Source of the DNA: Galaxea fascicularis | Lineage: Eukaryota; Cnidaria; Anthozoa; Scleractinia; Euphylliidae | Direction: 5' to 3' | Assembly (NCBI GenBank): GCA_948470475.1 | Contig: OX419345.1 | Span: 6,045,590 to 6,109,589 of the forward strand | Length of the DNA: 64,000 bases | Shown here: in pieces, positions 11,095 to 26,300 of the stretch | Numbering within the stretch: position 1 is the first letter of the stretch | Layout: every line of letters begins with the position of its first letter | Position numbers and translations under genes: made by a program | The notes under the pieces: generated by a model | What the model was told of the DNA's origin: nothing | The model's input: the letters and a program-made list of their open reading frames with translations, nothing else | Database searches by the model: none

Positions 11095-14000
11095 TTATCG
11101 TCTCGTGAGCGATGCTCTACCGTACTCCTCTAACCACTGAACCATTTGCTTCTCATTTGTCTTCAGTAAAACCGGTCTTCCATCTATATTGCGGCGAATT
11201 TTATCAAGAGTTTGCTTTTGTGCCCGGGTGGCGAGCTCGCCTGGAGGGAAGGACTCGAAGCTACTCTTTACCTAAAGAACATTAATGGCGTTTATAGTGA
11301 GAAAAAGGAATTTTCTCGATTATCAGTCATCGTCAAACTTTAAGCGCAAGAACAAGAATACCTCACAAATTAATGTGTCTAGGCAAGCTGAAAGCCACTC
11401 ATTGGGCACTATGGCCACATAGTAGCGAGCATTACCCCTTGAATCTACCAAATAAAGTTTGAGCCTAAGCATTAGCAGCCAGGGACAGCTGTTTCGGCCT
11501 TGTTAGGCCTCCTGGCATAGCTAATTCCCAATCTCAACTACCCACATGAATGAAACAAGCAGTGAAAGTGTAAGGCTTGTGGGATGTGGCTTGGAGTAGG
11601 TAAGCTAGTCATCTGGGCTACCTCCTGCGCATGCCAGTTGAGATGTTGTTAGGGTACAAGTAGTTAGCAAGAGTAAAAATATCAAAATCGAAAGTGTGTA
11701 TTTATACCTACCATGTTCAACTGCTCCACCGTATGAAAACTTCCTGCAACAGCTTTAACGAGATTTCCAAGCTTGTAGGTTCCTCCATATCTATATATAT
11801 GTGAACATGGCAAGACGTGATCACACAGAATGTGCAGTTGTATATCAAATATAGTTTAAACGGCGGCATTTAACTTTCACTCTGTTCGGTTAATAGCGCA
11901 AGGCAAGTAATGTAAGTAAAGGAAAAATCGAGTTACAAAACAAATAATAAAAAATTAATTTGCATTAATCAAAGTAGCAGACTTATTAAGTTGGAAAAGA
12001 GAACTTAGGACTGACTTTTTAATGATGTCACGGTGTGTATACTGATTCTACGGCTATGGACGAATTTGGTTATGTACGACGTGTTTTCCATCTATAAGAA
12101 CAGGCTATCCAGTGCAGTTATTTCCTGAAAATGGAGTATTGTTTGTTGATCAGTTCTTAGAACTGAATTTCCATCAAAATGATTTATTTCACTTCCGAAT
12201 GAACCCGACAGAACAATAAACGGAATTATGTCCAATGATCGTACATTGCTTTCCCATCTGACCAGACTGGCCAGCCACTAAGTTCACGGCTAAATTAAAA
12301 ACGAAAACCCCAGGGATGCCAGAAACGTGGTCGAGCGATTGTCGTAGCTTGGTGAAACCAATCCGAATTTGAAGTGATAACATTAAATCGCCCGCGTGAA
12401 ACTTTTTTTGCAGCACCGATAAGTTAGGGCCTGTTTACATGGACGGAGGGTGCCCCGGCTAACGAGCTACCCGGCTAGGAGGGTTAAAACATAGCCCACC
12501 TTTACATGCAACTCACCTCAGCGGGATAGTCAGTGGGCTATCTTCTCAGCTGCTAAGCATAATTAACAAACGAGATGGCGGGCACGAACCGTTTACATGG
12601 CAAAAGGCTATCCCGCCTGGAAGGGTGCCCCGGGAAGGCAGACAGGGCGCCCTGCCGGGGAAGGATGTCTATGCCTCAATGCATTTTCTAAAGAAACGTG
12701 GGAGAAATTGGCTCTCCCAGGGTAGCTCGGTTAGCCGGGGCACCCTCCCTCCATGTAAACAGGCCCTTAGCGTCAATGTTGGGTTACGTGAGGGGTAGGT
12801 ACTTAGTTGCCTATTGATCCAAAATCTCTGTGTTAATATAAAACAAGGCATCTGACCGTTAACAAATCATTCTCATCTTTGTTCTGAACTCGGTCGAAAA
12901 ATCATGAACCAATGGCGATTCACGTTTTAAGAAACTCACACCTGTCCACGAATTCTAGGTCAGTATTGTAAAGCAATGTGGCGGCTTAGTTTGCTTTGTG
13001 TCTCACCTCCTTGCAAGTGTTTTCCAGTTTTTGACAATAAAATCCCATCTTGGATCCGTTTTGCCTTGTCCCTTGTTAATCTGTTCGATCCAGTACAAGC
13101 TGTCCTGAGGCCTAACCTTGCTCTGATCCAAACTGAGAAGCAGATTTCTGTTTAAGGAAGAACTTCATGTTACGGACTGTTTTCAATTCCTTCTTTATCA
13201 ACTGTACGACGATTATGTTCTTGAGACATTCACAGTGAAAAACATCTTTTCTTTCTCTAAAACGCTGCTGCTAAGAAATCTGTGTGATACAATACACACC
13301 CCCTCCCTCTCCCCCTTTCAAAGTTGTTCCTCAAAGTTTCGAGCATGGTGTTGTACAGTTACCAACTTAGATAAGAGGGGGAGGGGGAGAGAAAGCTTAA
13401 GATCATGGAAACATCATTTAAGACCAAATTGATGTACAGTGTCTCAAGCATTTTTGCAACTCGTTGTAGCGAGAAGTTTAATAATAGTTTTTACATGGTT
13501 GGTAAAGCAGGGACTCTAAATTAATCCAGTATAACAAAAGCAGTTTAGGTACATAAGGGGTTAGTTTGCAAACAAACAGTATGGTTTTTGCTTTCTTTGG
13601 AGCAATAGCCCTTCATGAAGCGACTCAGCACATCAACATTCAACGAGAGTGATGCACATAAGAAACACTATTAAATCAAATTGCTTACAAGGTTTTCCTG
13701 AGTTCATGTATAAGTCGTTTGATGCTCTGTGTCAGCGAACACGGGCTCATCGGCGACGCTTTCTTTCTTTGAGAATTTTCGAAGTCGCCGAAAGTTTTAT
13801 GTAGCATATATAATAATCGTATTTCATGAATTTTCAAGAGGAGCTTAAGTTTGCTTTCCTTAATCCTTTCGGTGGCAGAGACTAGCGATCAGCGCGAGTA
13901 GAGTCAGTCACAATGTGGGATCTACTGTGACAGTACAAGGAACTGTTGTGAGTGGTGGTTGAAGTCGTTTGTGGAAACACAATTAAAAAGGGCAACTATT

Positions 14001-17000
14001 AACCCTTCAACTTCCACGATCTGATTAGCAATTCTCCCTTCAAGCCGCCATACATTTCCTTGTAATATTAGTTAAGAGAATTTGGTGTTATATTAATATA
14101 ACATCCTTCAACTGATAAATTCGTCTTTTCTCATCACCTGTTTGCTTTCCATCTTATCGAAATTGTGATAAGATGTTGTACATGTTGATTTCTGCTGGGA
14201 GTTGTAGGGTTAACGAAAACACAAAAGATAGAATGTTGTCATCGATCTTGAATCTACTGAGATGATCCCAGTGATCTGTCACTCGTGCCAAGCCTCTCGT
14301 GGTCAGTCGAAGTGAAAAAATTTTCAATTAATTTGGATGATTATTTATTTGCTTCTTCGAAAAACAGAATTACTTTTCCTTGTATTACGAAAGTTCGAGA
14401 ACAGATCGCTAAAGAAAACTTAAGTTTTTCATTGAGAGTTGATCCGAATTCCAGACAGTCCCACATATTAAACAAACCGTAATCCAGTTTGCCTGTTATG
14501 TTTCCTCATGTTTCGCTTCTAAAGACATAAAAAAACTTCTTTAATTATTCATGGTAGTTACCTCGACCTGATGTCGTCGTTCTCAAATGACGTAATGACT
14601 TGCATCACATACTTTCTGTCCGCGTCAAAAGGTGACCGCTGGTACACTGACCACAGATAGTCCCAGTCCTCCTCGTTTGACTTGTTCACTCCGAATGAGA
14701 AAGCCAAGTACCGAAAGTTGGGGCCGACATTCGTAAGACTAAAGACAGGAAATAATGATAATGAGTGGAAGGTTTGATTGATGCGTAGATCAATAATTAA
14801 AACACCCCTCCTCCCTAATACAAACAACCCTTCCTAATCCTCTCATCCATACCCCAGAACGTGGTTGTAGTGGCCTATAAAGCTACTACTCTTAAAAATC
14901 GTCTTCTTTACTTCTTGTTGTAAAAACAGTGAAAAAAAAACTCCCGTAGTCAGAGCAGGGAATGCACAGTGGCGAGAGCATTCGCCTGGACCGTCGTCAG
15001 AAGAGGGTTGGGTTCCTTTTTGGTTCTCTTCTCTGAGCCGAGAGGGTTTTCTCTGGGTTTTCCCTACCTTCAAAACACAATTCTGAGTTCTTGCCTCGGG
15101 TACTCAGGGGCGTAGGCAGGATTTTGCAGGGGGGGGGGGTTACATCATGAGACATGTCCCATCTACCCACGCCAAATAGCCAGGTTGCGAGGAAAGGGGA
15201 TAAAAAAAACAGTCACGTTTGGACGTTTTTCTCCAATGTACATAATTTCAATAACGGCGAGAGGAGGTACGGACGAACCCCCTCGAAGCCCTCCCCCCCC
15301 CCCTCCGCCTCCGCTGCGCAAGCCCCTTGTACTGGATGAAAACATTACCCGAAAACCACTTTATCACAACTCAGCGGAAACCTGTGTCAAAACCTCTTGC
15401 TGAGTTGCAACTATTTCATCACCTTAACATTGCAATACTGGTTTTTCTTCCTTTCCTTCCTTCCCTTGTTCTTTTTTCGTTTTTATTTGCTTTTGTTTTC
15501 CGGTTTTCTTTGTTTTGTGGTTGGTAACAGTAAGTGTCTGTTTCAGAAGAGAAGTACACTATCCAGGAAATCGATCGCGATCGCAAAATTAAACCGTCCG
15601 TAAGTTTTGCGTTGATCGCGGTACGAAAGCAGGTGCTATGGTCAAACATAAAATGTGAAAAGAGCGACTGGGATTGATATGAAATTTGTGTCTTGGCAGA
15701 GCCTCTCATGCGGAAATAAAAAGCCATTGTTTTCCACTCTGTCATGCAACCCAAGCAATCAGTTTACCTTCCAAGGGACGTTTTCCTTAGCTCTCTAAAC
15801 AAGCCCGTGAAAACTTCATTGATGTCCTTTCTTTCGCCGCTTTTCATAGCTTCGTATAGAACGTCAAATCTGAAAGACCTGAGAAAAAAGCTGGGTAAGC
15901 ACATGCTTAATACCTACATCTTACTAAATCAAGTAATTTTAATTACTCCTCTTTAACACAAGAAGCTGAAGGTAATCTATACTTCGAGTGGTTGATTATA
16001 GAACGATCGTTAGGCCTCATCAGAAAAATCCATTTGAAGTCAGTGGTTCGTTAACAACTTTTAAGCGTGAAGTTTGAGTCCGACCGCTAAGAAATCAATA
16101 ACTTCTGGTAAAGGTATTCCACGTCATGTTATGCGCACGAACGCACGTTTGTCCCTTGATCCGTTAGAACGATTATCCAAGGAAAATAAATATTCACAAT
16201 GTCCGGAAGTTTTAAATGAGATGGCGAAAAAAGGCAATTATAAAGAAATGTGCTTTCCTGTTATCGCAATCAACGTTTTTTTCGTTAGTGAAAACTACGC
16301 TTGTATATTTGCGTATATATGACTCCCATTGCTGTTGAGTCCCCCTTTTTCATCTGCTTTTCGCAAGGCCTATCTAACGGTCGAAATAGAATCTCAAATC
16401 TCTACAGAAATTACTGGTACTGAGGCACCTTTCTTGGTCATTCCCAGTGTCCTCTGTGCCAAGGAAGCGAAGAAGATGATCTTGAAGGTGCCATAAGAAT
16501 TTCTGAAAAACAAACACTGATGTAATTTTTTGACATAGATTGGAAAAAGGGCACGAGGCAATCATAATAACCTAGCTTGTAGTTAGTACCAACATTCTCA
16601 TATGGAATACTAATGGGACCTTGCAAGCCTTGTACATGCTCTCGGCTCGGCCTGGTTGAGCTGCTTCCTTGATGTACTTTTTTGCCAGGGGGAATAGCCG
16701 AGACAGTTTCGCAGCAGCTCTCACGGTTAAGACTTCTGTAGTATTTTGTATCGACAAAGCACCGACACCTGCGACGCCAGCCGCGGTTAGTTCGCTTGGT
16801 AGCAGCACAGACCTCTTTTGAAGTTATTCTCACCGCTATTCTCTTGCGTATATAAGCAACATTGCCGTTGGAATGCAAAAGTTTCCTTTCGGTACATTTG
16901 GGGTCTAGTCGAGGGACTGCCGCGTTCTCTTTCTCCCGGTAATCATAATTTTTCCTTTCTCTCCCTTCCTTTCACTTGATATCCCCCTTCAGATTTCACG

Positions 17001-17284
17001 CCTCTATCAGCTTTCCCATAACTCGGCCATTAGAGAGCACGAGAGATCATTGTGAATAAAATACTATGCTGATTTTAGAAACGGGAAGAACCCATATACC
17101 TTGTAAAGCGCTTTGTGAGGTTTACTGAACACTCCCATGAGACATTTGGTTACTTTTCTCGCCACGCCCCAGGGGACTGGGTGCAACTCTCGCACGAGAT
17201 ACCTCGATAAGTTCAAGGCCAGGATTGGATCCAAAAGGCCTTGACTGAAAAAAACAGATAGAAAATTCTTAATGATAATAATAA

Positions 17285-17327
<43 letters not shown>

Positions 17328-20300
17328 TTTTTTTAATGCAAAACTTTATTTACAATTATTCTTCGAAAACAAATACAGAAAGGTTTCAGATAAAAATTCA
17401 ATAAACGCTTTCAAATTCTGGACTTCATGTTAAAAAGTGTCCATGCATGATACTTTTTAAAAAAAACGTTGTTAATAGATGTAAAATTACAAGTCATAAA
17501 AAAATCATGATTAAGATGGAATGTGTCCCTTTGTTTCTTGGAGTTCGATTACTTAGATTTTATTCTCGAGACACAAAACTAGAAAAGCGAGAGGCGAATG
17601 GCAAAACTAAGACCCTATTACAAGGCTGCTAAGAAAAAAAGAAAACAAACACTAAACAACGTCAATGGCTCCTTCGACAGTTGCGATTTCAATAATAATA
17701 ATAATAATAATAATAATAACGACAATGACAATGATAACGATAATGATAATGATAATAATAAGGACAATGATAATGAAGAAGAAGATGATGTTCCATCACG
17801 TCCTTAGTCGATTCACCCGCAGTTAAAATGCATGAATTGCATATATGCACTTTTATTTATTCATTACGAGTCAACAAAATAACCATCTCCCAGTTCGTTC
17901 GGTTTTGGACGCTTTCTGGGATCTGGCTTTGCGTTCACAATTGAAATTTTCCCTTATATTCTATTTTCTTTTTACTTTTCACCAGTATATCAAAGCCGCA
18001 GTTCACTGCAGTGATACGCTGCGAGGAACTGTCTTCCTCCTCACTAAAACAGATTCACTGTTTCCTTTGGAGCCAATTCAACTTGATTTCAATCCTAATC
18101 GATTTTTGAATATCACGTGCGAGGAAGTATCTGCACATATGTTTTTTCAAATTAAACTAAAACGAGAGCGATCAGGGAACGCACCTAAATTGCAATAATT
18201 AATTTTGGCTCATCAAAATCCAGATAAACAAAAGGGACTTTCAGATGTGACTTGAAGAACGAGATTGAGCTACAAGTCAGGACGAATTTTCAAATCGAGT
18301 TCGCTTGGTTCAGATCACCTTTCATGACTGATCCACCATGTTTCTACGGTCTCCCTATCTGCTGGTAATAAATAAGGAAAAGTGAGGGTTCTGAGAGGGT
18401 GACTGGTTTTGAAAATGTATACCTGTACTCGATCTCTCACTTGTACCAAAATTTTAAGCTCCCCCCCCTTCCACCGAGCCAATCACAGCTCTGATGCAGG
18501 AAAGAAGCGACCAGTCAAAACCCCTCCATTAATAGTAGAAAAAAAGGTTGGGCGTTTGGCCGACTGGACAATAGAAAAACATGTAAAAAACATAAAGGGG
18601 CAGGGTTGGTGTAAAGGAAGTGACTATAACAGAAACGACTCACCAAGAAAGAGTGAAAGCGTCGTGGATTAAGCAAGCTCGGTCAGATGCGGTGAAAACC
18701 TGATAAAAACAAAGATATCTTGTAATTATACCAAAGTCTGTACTATTTTTGGCAAAAACAAGGTTTACTAGGTCTCAACAAAGCAATGTTAATTTGATCT
18801 TGTGGATCAGTAAGACCTGGTAGACATATGACATAGGCTGATAAAAGACTTTTCACCAGTGATGGGGGGTCGTTTTGACAATTCGTATCCCTAACGTTCG
18901 GAAAATGGTCGGAAATGTTCGGTTTGACTTCGATAATCTCCGGGTAATTAGCCGCCTGTTCTAGGCCCCAGATAGTTGAGGTGCGAGAAGCGAGAACGAA
19001 CGCCGGGCGGCGAAAACGAGAAGGGACTGGGTATAGCGCGCATCCCGCCACCCGTCCAAAGCCTCCCTCCATTTTCGCCTCGCTCTGCCAGTGGTATCAC
19101 GCCCCGTTTACTAACCGATTTCGTTCATAAATTCGAACATTAGATGATTCTAATGTTCGAATTTATGGGCGAAATTCTGGCCTGATTCAAATGGATAACC
19201 TGGTGATCCTTTCTGAGCTGTTCTGCTAGTTTGCTCCAATTTTCTTCATCGTAATTGACCATAAAGAATCCAGTGGCGTTGATATTCGCCATTATCCAGG
19301 CCTCTGCGGACGTGGAAGCGTCTTTCAGTAGGTGTGATTCTAACCAAATTAAAGAAGACGGAAAATCTGAATAATGACGACCCGAGCTGTAGAGTTATAT
19401 CGGCTCCGTGAAGCTGCTCCAGCTTTTAACCCTCTCATCATACTGAGATATTCTCTCCTGGGTTACATCATGACCTATATATTTTTCGTCAGGTGGTGAA
19501 ATCGTTGAGGTTTAATTACAGTTTAGTTGCAGTTTCTAGATGTCAAAGCAATTACAGCAGTTTCTCTTTACTTATTTTCGGAATCGAACTAAGTGTTGTT
19601 TTCGGCGATCGGGAATGGAACTGTAAACCTCTCGCTCTGTTGTGAAGATTTAAAATAAACTTACTGCTGTGCTGTGATATCGTAATCCAGCGTGGTTTTC
19701 GATGAGTCTGCGTAATGTACGAAATAGGAACAAACCACGTCTTCCTAAGAAAATAGCGTAAAAAAATGTTTAGATGTACATGCCAAGGCCTGCATAACCC
19801 TTCTTGGCTGTTGCTACGGGAGTGAGTTGAGGGGGTGGGGGGTAGGGGGGAACGAAGGAAATGAGCGCTCGAGGACTGTGGGAGTCGCGAGGAGGATTCG
19901 TGTACCGACTTGCGAGACGGGGTGATCTGATCAGTACCGTTTGCTATGCAGGCTTGGGCAGCCTTTGCTTTGATGCATGAACTGTGGCATCGTTAGATTG
20001 CCTGCAAAGCTTAGCAAATTAACCCAAAACTGGCGCTGAATTCTATGCAAAAGCAACGCCTTGAATGTCAACATAACCGACGAAATCGTCCAGTCAGTGA
20101 CCGTCACATTAAACTTTCAACTGAATCAATGCAAGTACATGTCTACTGGACACGCACCAGGAGCTCATCACTAGGAGCACACAACTCCCATACTAAGCCT
20201 ATGCTACGGCATTTTTACAGACTGATTTATTTTTAGGGTCTATTGCGCCACAATTCTTTGCTGTTATTTCAAGATATGTATTACATTGGACTTTTCACTG

Positions 20301-23300
20301 GCCGGTGTGGGCCGATACCAGTTTATCAAACGCGATATTTCTGAATATTAGGCGTGTTTTTGACGGGATCTTTCAACATCTATTATGATGTCTTCGATCA
20401 AGGGCATACCTACGCCATAAACGATCTCTTGTGCACAAAGACCATGAATACTAAGCACAGGCATTTAAAGAACTCGGTCTTAGAATATCCGATGAGTGAC
20501 CTCTTTATTGTAAATTACCTATTGAAGGAAGCTTCCTTCTTGTCTTGTTTCAAACTGATTTTATCCAGGAAATCGTCTTGTTCAAGGACGAATGCGCCTC
20601 CTTGCTTGCGGATATTGATGATCGGAAAGCCCTTCTGCTCTGTCCAGACCTCCATTATTCTTTTCACATCAATATTTTCATTTGCCTGGCGTCATCAGAA
20701 AAGGAAATTCAGTGTGCCTTACATGACATCAAGTGCTCCACAAATTTCCGTAAATGGTAAGCATCAATTATATGGGAATATTACTAACTGCTATACAAAA
20801 AAGAACATAAAACAGTTATGGTTTAATTAATAATGATCATGATAGTTCAAGTAATAATGAATTTACATAACAATGATAATGATAATTAAAATACACAATT
20901 ATGATTAATGATAATAACAAAAATATTAATATTAGTTATAGTAACAATAATAATTTTGACGAGACAGGGGCTTATTAATTTCTGACGGTTTACCTTTAAA
21001 TTTCACTTTAGAGAAGAGAAGCATTTATCTATGTTTCTAACATTATTTGCTTATAAGTAGGTTAGTTTGACTCAGAGCATGGCAGAGATCAAAGTTATTA
21101 TGGATAGGGAGGGTATTCGGATATCTGGCTGCACGGAGGGGGGGGGGGTAATTTCTCATATGTGGTGAATTTCAGGATGCTAATTCGATTGTGGGAGGGG
21201 GAGGGGAGGGCGCTTATTCAATTAATGAAAGCTACATTGTTATGTAATTTAATTACAAAAGATACGAACAAGAAATAGCAATACAGCACGCATTGAAATC
21301 GGCTGATACAAGAGAGAACTAACTAGTAACTGGTCCTCAACCTCGCTCCCAGGGTCTCTCCTCTTCCCGTCCCCTGGAGCGAAAAAAATCAGAAAACAAA
21401 CGACCCCTCCCTCGGAATAATTTTTTTCTGGTAGACACGTGACCAGACCCAACCAGGGTCTCTTCTCTCTCGCTCCAGGGGACGGGAAGAGGAGAGACCC
21501 TGGGAACGAGGTTGACTGGTCCTTACCTCTTGGATGGCGTCCCACAAATCTTCTGCATCAGCGCTTCCGTATTTGTACTTTTGAATGTAACGCTGTGAAA
21601 AGAAACGAATATGACCCCATCGTCTTTTTAGCTGCAGTTAGTTATCTGGGCGTTAACTGGACGGGCTCATGGTTATTTCCTCTCTTAGCTTGTTCTCAGG
21701 GAGACAAGGTAAAGTGAACCGCTGGAGGAAAAGGGCTATATGCGTTGGTTGTGATCCGTGAATTTCCATGCAATTGACTCGTTCCTGCTATCAGTGATTC
21801 GTACCACTTTCTGCGAAATAATGAATTTAGTAAAATACATTTACCAAACTGAAAAATGCTTTCACGGAGTAAGAATGGTGGTCTAAGGCCGGCAGACCTC
21901 GCGGGAAGACGTCCAGTCCTGATGGAATAAGTCCTTTGGATGCGTTTTAATCATTTTTAGTGTCGACCCCCTCCCCTCAGATGAAGAGGCTCCGTTGGTC
22001 CTGTTATCAGCTAAAAGAGTACCTTTATGGACCCATGCCCTCAGCTATCAGTACAAAGCGAGTACTTGTTGGTAGAAAAGCTTAATTTTGGGCATGCGCA
22101 ATTTTCCTAGCTGTTCGGCTAGAGTTAAACCAGGAGCCCATCACTAGGAGCATACAACGCCCATACTAAGCCTATGTCACGGCATTTTTACAGATCGATT
22201 TATTTTTAGACTGTCTTTCCCGCGAAAAAAGGCAGTTCAGGTACACGTGATACCGCATCATTATCACCTTTCTTTAGTTCTAAAGTTTCTTAGCTTCGCA
22301 GAGAAACTTAAGAACAAAAGAGAGGTCGAGGAAAAGTTTCGCACGAGAGAATGGGGCTCCTGAGGGAGTCCCGTATCGCGGCAAATTCAATCTAAAAATA
22401 AATTGGTCTGTGAAAACGCCGTGACAGGAATATAGAGCAGTTGTACGCTCCTAATGATGGGCTCCTGGTTAAACCCAAAACAGAACAACGTCGTCTACTA
22501 AGATGGTGATTTTGGCCTCCAATTTCTTATCCGGTCGATCCAGGCCCCGTGTCCGTCATTTTAAAAAGTCGGTATTAAGATCGCGATTTCTAGTTTATTT
22601 GTCTTGGTTATCCGCAGAGATCAACGCTGTGTATCACTAAGGAGTATGGTCCCTTTGGAAAGTTACCTTAATCCCATTCATGAACTTCTCCTCTCCGAGA
22701 AAGTTCTTCAGCATTCTAATGATCATGGCTCCCTGAAATAAAGCCAAAGATTGTAATGAAATGAAATGTATAAATCAGTTTCCTTCATCTACATATATAT
22801 CCAACGACAACACTTGGAGGTCTCAGCACTTGGTTAGATTTCTTTGAGGAGGGGAGAATAACAGGAAGTAAAGTTTTCTTTTATGTGAACAACAATAATA
22901 CCACTGAGCCCAATTGAGTCAGTAAGTAGTGGTCGATCGGGTATCCTGTGTTGTGAGAGCACGGCTGTTCCTTTCACAGGAAAGCTAATGTGAGAGATCT
23001 AGTGGGTGTTCAGAAAAATTGCAGCCTCGTTGGATTATGAACCGTATGACCTTTCACCGACTGCTCTCAATGAGAACAAAACAATGTAACCCTGTGATAA
23101 AAGTCGCTCACTGGTTCTACCCTCGTCCCATAAATTAACTAAGATAACACTTTACATTTCTGCTGCAAATCAAATGGAGCTAACATTATTTGAAATTCTA
23201 GTGTAGCTCGTCCTTAATAAAATTTTGAATCTGATAATGAATACTTTTCATCCGGCACTAGCCCTCCCTTCTCGGATTTTTTTTGTTTCTAGATCTTAGC

Positions 23301-26300
23301 CTCTAAGGCGAGCTTTGTCTTTCTTCTAGAGAAACTTTCTAAAGGACCGAATTTGTGTTCTACTCTCTTTCTAAAGAACATTTCACAATAGATTAACTGT
23401 CATGGGATGCCCGTTTACCTTTTGATAAGAGATGACGTCAAATATATCATCAATGTCTTCAGGTCTATGAACCTCCACGCTGATTGGATGGGAAGACCAG
23501 GATGAATCAGCTTGTAAGGCAGACAACCAGCTAGTTGCTACAACCCCGTCACGCTGATACAAAAATAGAAAAATGAATGAATAAATAAATAAGTATTATC
23601 CAATTAATAAAAAAGAAAGAAATATTTTTCTAACTTCTGTAACGTTTTTGAGATTTTTGTCTCAGCTTAAATCCGTTACTTGAATCACACAACGTTGTCA
23701 TGCGACGCGCAACGTTAACCCAAATGTTGTTACTTGGCATACCACACCCTGGGGGAATTGGAAATCAGTCATTAAACTGTGATGATTTCCATTTTGTCAA
23801 GAAAACCATTAGCAAGCAACGCAAGTCTTAATCTGTTGTGAGTAACTCGTAAGAGTAATAACGTTACTGATAAACAAGCTAGCAACTGTCAAAAGAAGTA
23901 AAGCATTAAAATTGTTGAAATAACGTTAAGAACTATCCTGGCAAGAACAATACAACTACACAATAGACAAAAACGCAATCAAAGCTATTTAAGATACGTG
24001 AAACATCTCATCTCTCTGCATCATGATGACCACCATAAGAAAGACATCAAGATAATTTCTGAAAGGGCTAGCAAATCATAATCTGGATTTGGCAATTTTT
24101 GCACAACAGAAAAAGAAACTTGCACAACATATTGGCCCTATTTTTTTCAAGTTGCAATCTTTACCATCTCAGCCACCCTTCGCCAAAGAGTCTTATTTTC
24201 AACCTAGGTTTTCTTTTCTTACAATATCTTATCCGTCTTAAAAACTCGTGACAATTTTTCTTTTGAGGAAGTCTTTTAAACAACTACTCGAGAAAATTTG
24301 TGTACCTACCACATCCCAGCTATTGATCATGTGATCAACTCCAAATTCGTCTTGGAGAAAGCTGGCAAATCCCTCGTTTAACCACAAGTCATTCCACCAA
24401 CGCATCGTTACCAGATTACCGAACCACTGAAACAGGCAAGAAAAACATTATCAACCTCAATAATGGGGAGCCAAGAAAACCACAGGGTTTGTACATGGGA
24501 TACCTGCACACCGGCTAACGTCAAAAAAGAAAAGTCCCTGTACTTTGAAAGTTCAAAAATGATATGCTTTTCGCGGGTGTATGAGTGTACTTAATCATTT
24601 TATGATTTGCTAAAAAAATATCTGGAGTCTTTTCAATGTCCAAAGTGCCGAGAAGTGGAAAATGGTCGGTGCTGTCTGCCTTTGCCCTCGACTTCCGGAA
24701 AAGCGTTCTAAATGCCCGGCAAACGAGGACACATTGTTGCTCATGACTGTTTCCATGCTGCGCAAACTGGGAAACAATTGTTGTGGACACAAAATGTTTC
24801 TGAACAAAATCAGAAACATTTTTTGTGTCCCGGACACAAAGTTTGTGTCCGCAACAAATGTTGCGCGAGCGGGCAAACGGGGAAACATTTGTGTCGGCAA
24901 CAATGTGTCCGGAACAATGTGTCCTCGTTTGCCAGGGCCTTAAAACTATTTTAGTAAATCGGAAAATGACCTTGTGAATTCAAACATTCACGACAAACAT
25001 GTCAGCTTACAGCGGTTTTCAATCGAATGTTGTAAAACCCAAACAAAATCAATTACTTTGAGCAATCGCAACAAATGCAAATCAAGTAATGGACCAATCA
25101 GAATACGAAGCAGGCACAAAGCGAGGGAAAATGAGCGCTTATTTACAAGTCACCACAGGCATTGATTTTGCCTCTCTTTGGTTGACAAAGTGGTGCGAGT
25201 TTTGCTGCCCAACCACAGATACAAGCAAAGCAAAACAGCGGCAAACGCAATATAGTTTCCATACTCAATTGAAAACCGCCCTGTTTTCCCCAAAGTAAAA
25301 TCATTTCTTCAGCGGACTTTTCTTGTTTTTCACGTTTCACTGTGGTTACATGGTAGTCACAGGCAACCCAAGCACAAGACTTCCATATTGACGGTGGTAA
25401 GGTCACCTGATGTGCCAGTTCATGCGCTATGACTTTCGTCATTATCAGTTTGGTAGCACTGGATGAAGAACGCTCATCATACACAAGATGGACTCGACGG
25501 AACATCACTAGTCCCCAGTTTTCCATGGCGCCAATGAGAAAGTCCGGAACGGCCAGCAAATCTGGGAAAAGTTAAGGCATAAAATAAAAAGTTGGTGCTC
25601 AGGTCTGAGTGAAAATTTAATAGCATGGTTGAGTAGCGTACGTGCGGCTGGGAGCGTACTTCTTTACTTATACTACGTGTTAACATCGACCGTGCGTTAT
25701 CAGATTACACACGTATTGCCAAATGGGATCTAATAGGCCATTTCCGAGATCGCTTGAGCCTCTATTTCAAAGCGAGTCTAAGTGCGAAGTCTTTGTAATG
25801 AAAATGAGTTTTCGCTCATATGGAACGCTGAACTTATTACCATCACAAAACTTTCGCACTTTGACTCGCTTTGAAATAGAGGCTCAAGGGAACTCGGAAA
25901 CGGCCCATTCGTAAAGTATATCTCGTGGTTGGGTAGATCAAGTGTCCCCGGAAGGAGTGGAAGTGGTGGAATGTTTTTTTTTCCGAATGATAAACTCACC
26001 AAGTTTAGGGAGTGGGAAAGGTTCTCCAAACAGCTTCTCGTAATAAGACAGCAACTTAACAGCAACGTGCAGCGCATAATCCAAGCGGTCGTAATCACTC
26101 GGCGGGGCATGGACTCGAACCTGTAAATCAAAGAGCAAAATAAGTCCAATTCGAGTTTTGATTTTGGTGTTTGAACCATATGTTTCGAGATAAAATCTGA
26201 CCAGTTGTAATTCACTTTGAACTGAATGTTTGCTCAAATGTTACTTAGAAGGCGATTTCAATATGAATCGGGAACGAAGTGTGGCGAGGATAGAATATTG

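Noticed and set aside
16438..16878. Minus-strand 146-residue ORF and the overlapping 78-residue ORF ([16 protein letters not shown])
   Set aside because: Only the last part (16502-16429, a different frame use) fits the aminopeptidase. The rest has no recognised domain and lies in an intron, so it was not called.
18743..19072. Minus-strand 109-residue ORF in the aminopeptidase region
   Set aside because: It does not resemble M1 sequence, has no fitting splice sites, and the true exons on either side (19339-19200 and 18699-18644) join directly in phase.
20354..20830. Plus-strand ORF of 158 residues (and a nested one of 71)
   Set aside because: It is antisense to the aminopeptidase exon 20685-20519, whose minus-strand frame ([15 protein letters not shown]) is clearly M1 sequence and splices in phase.
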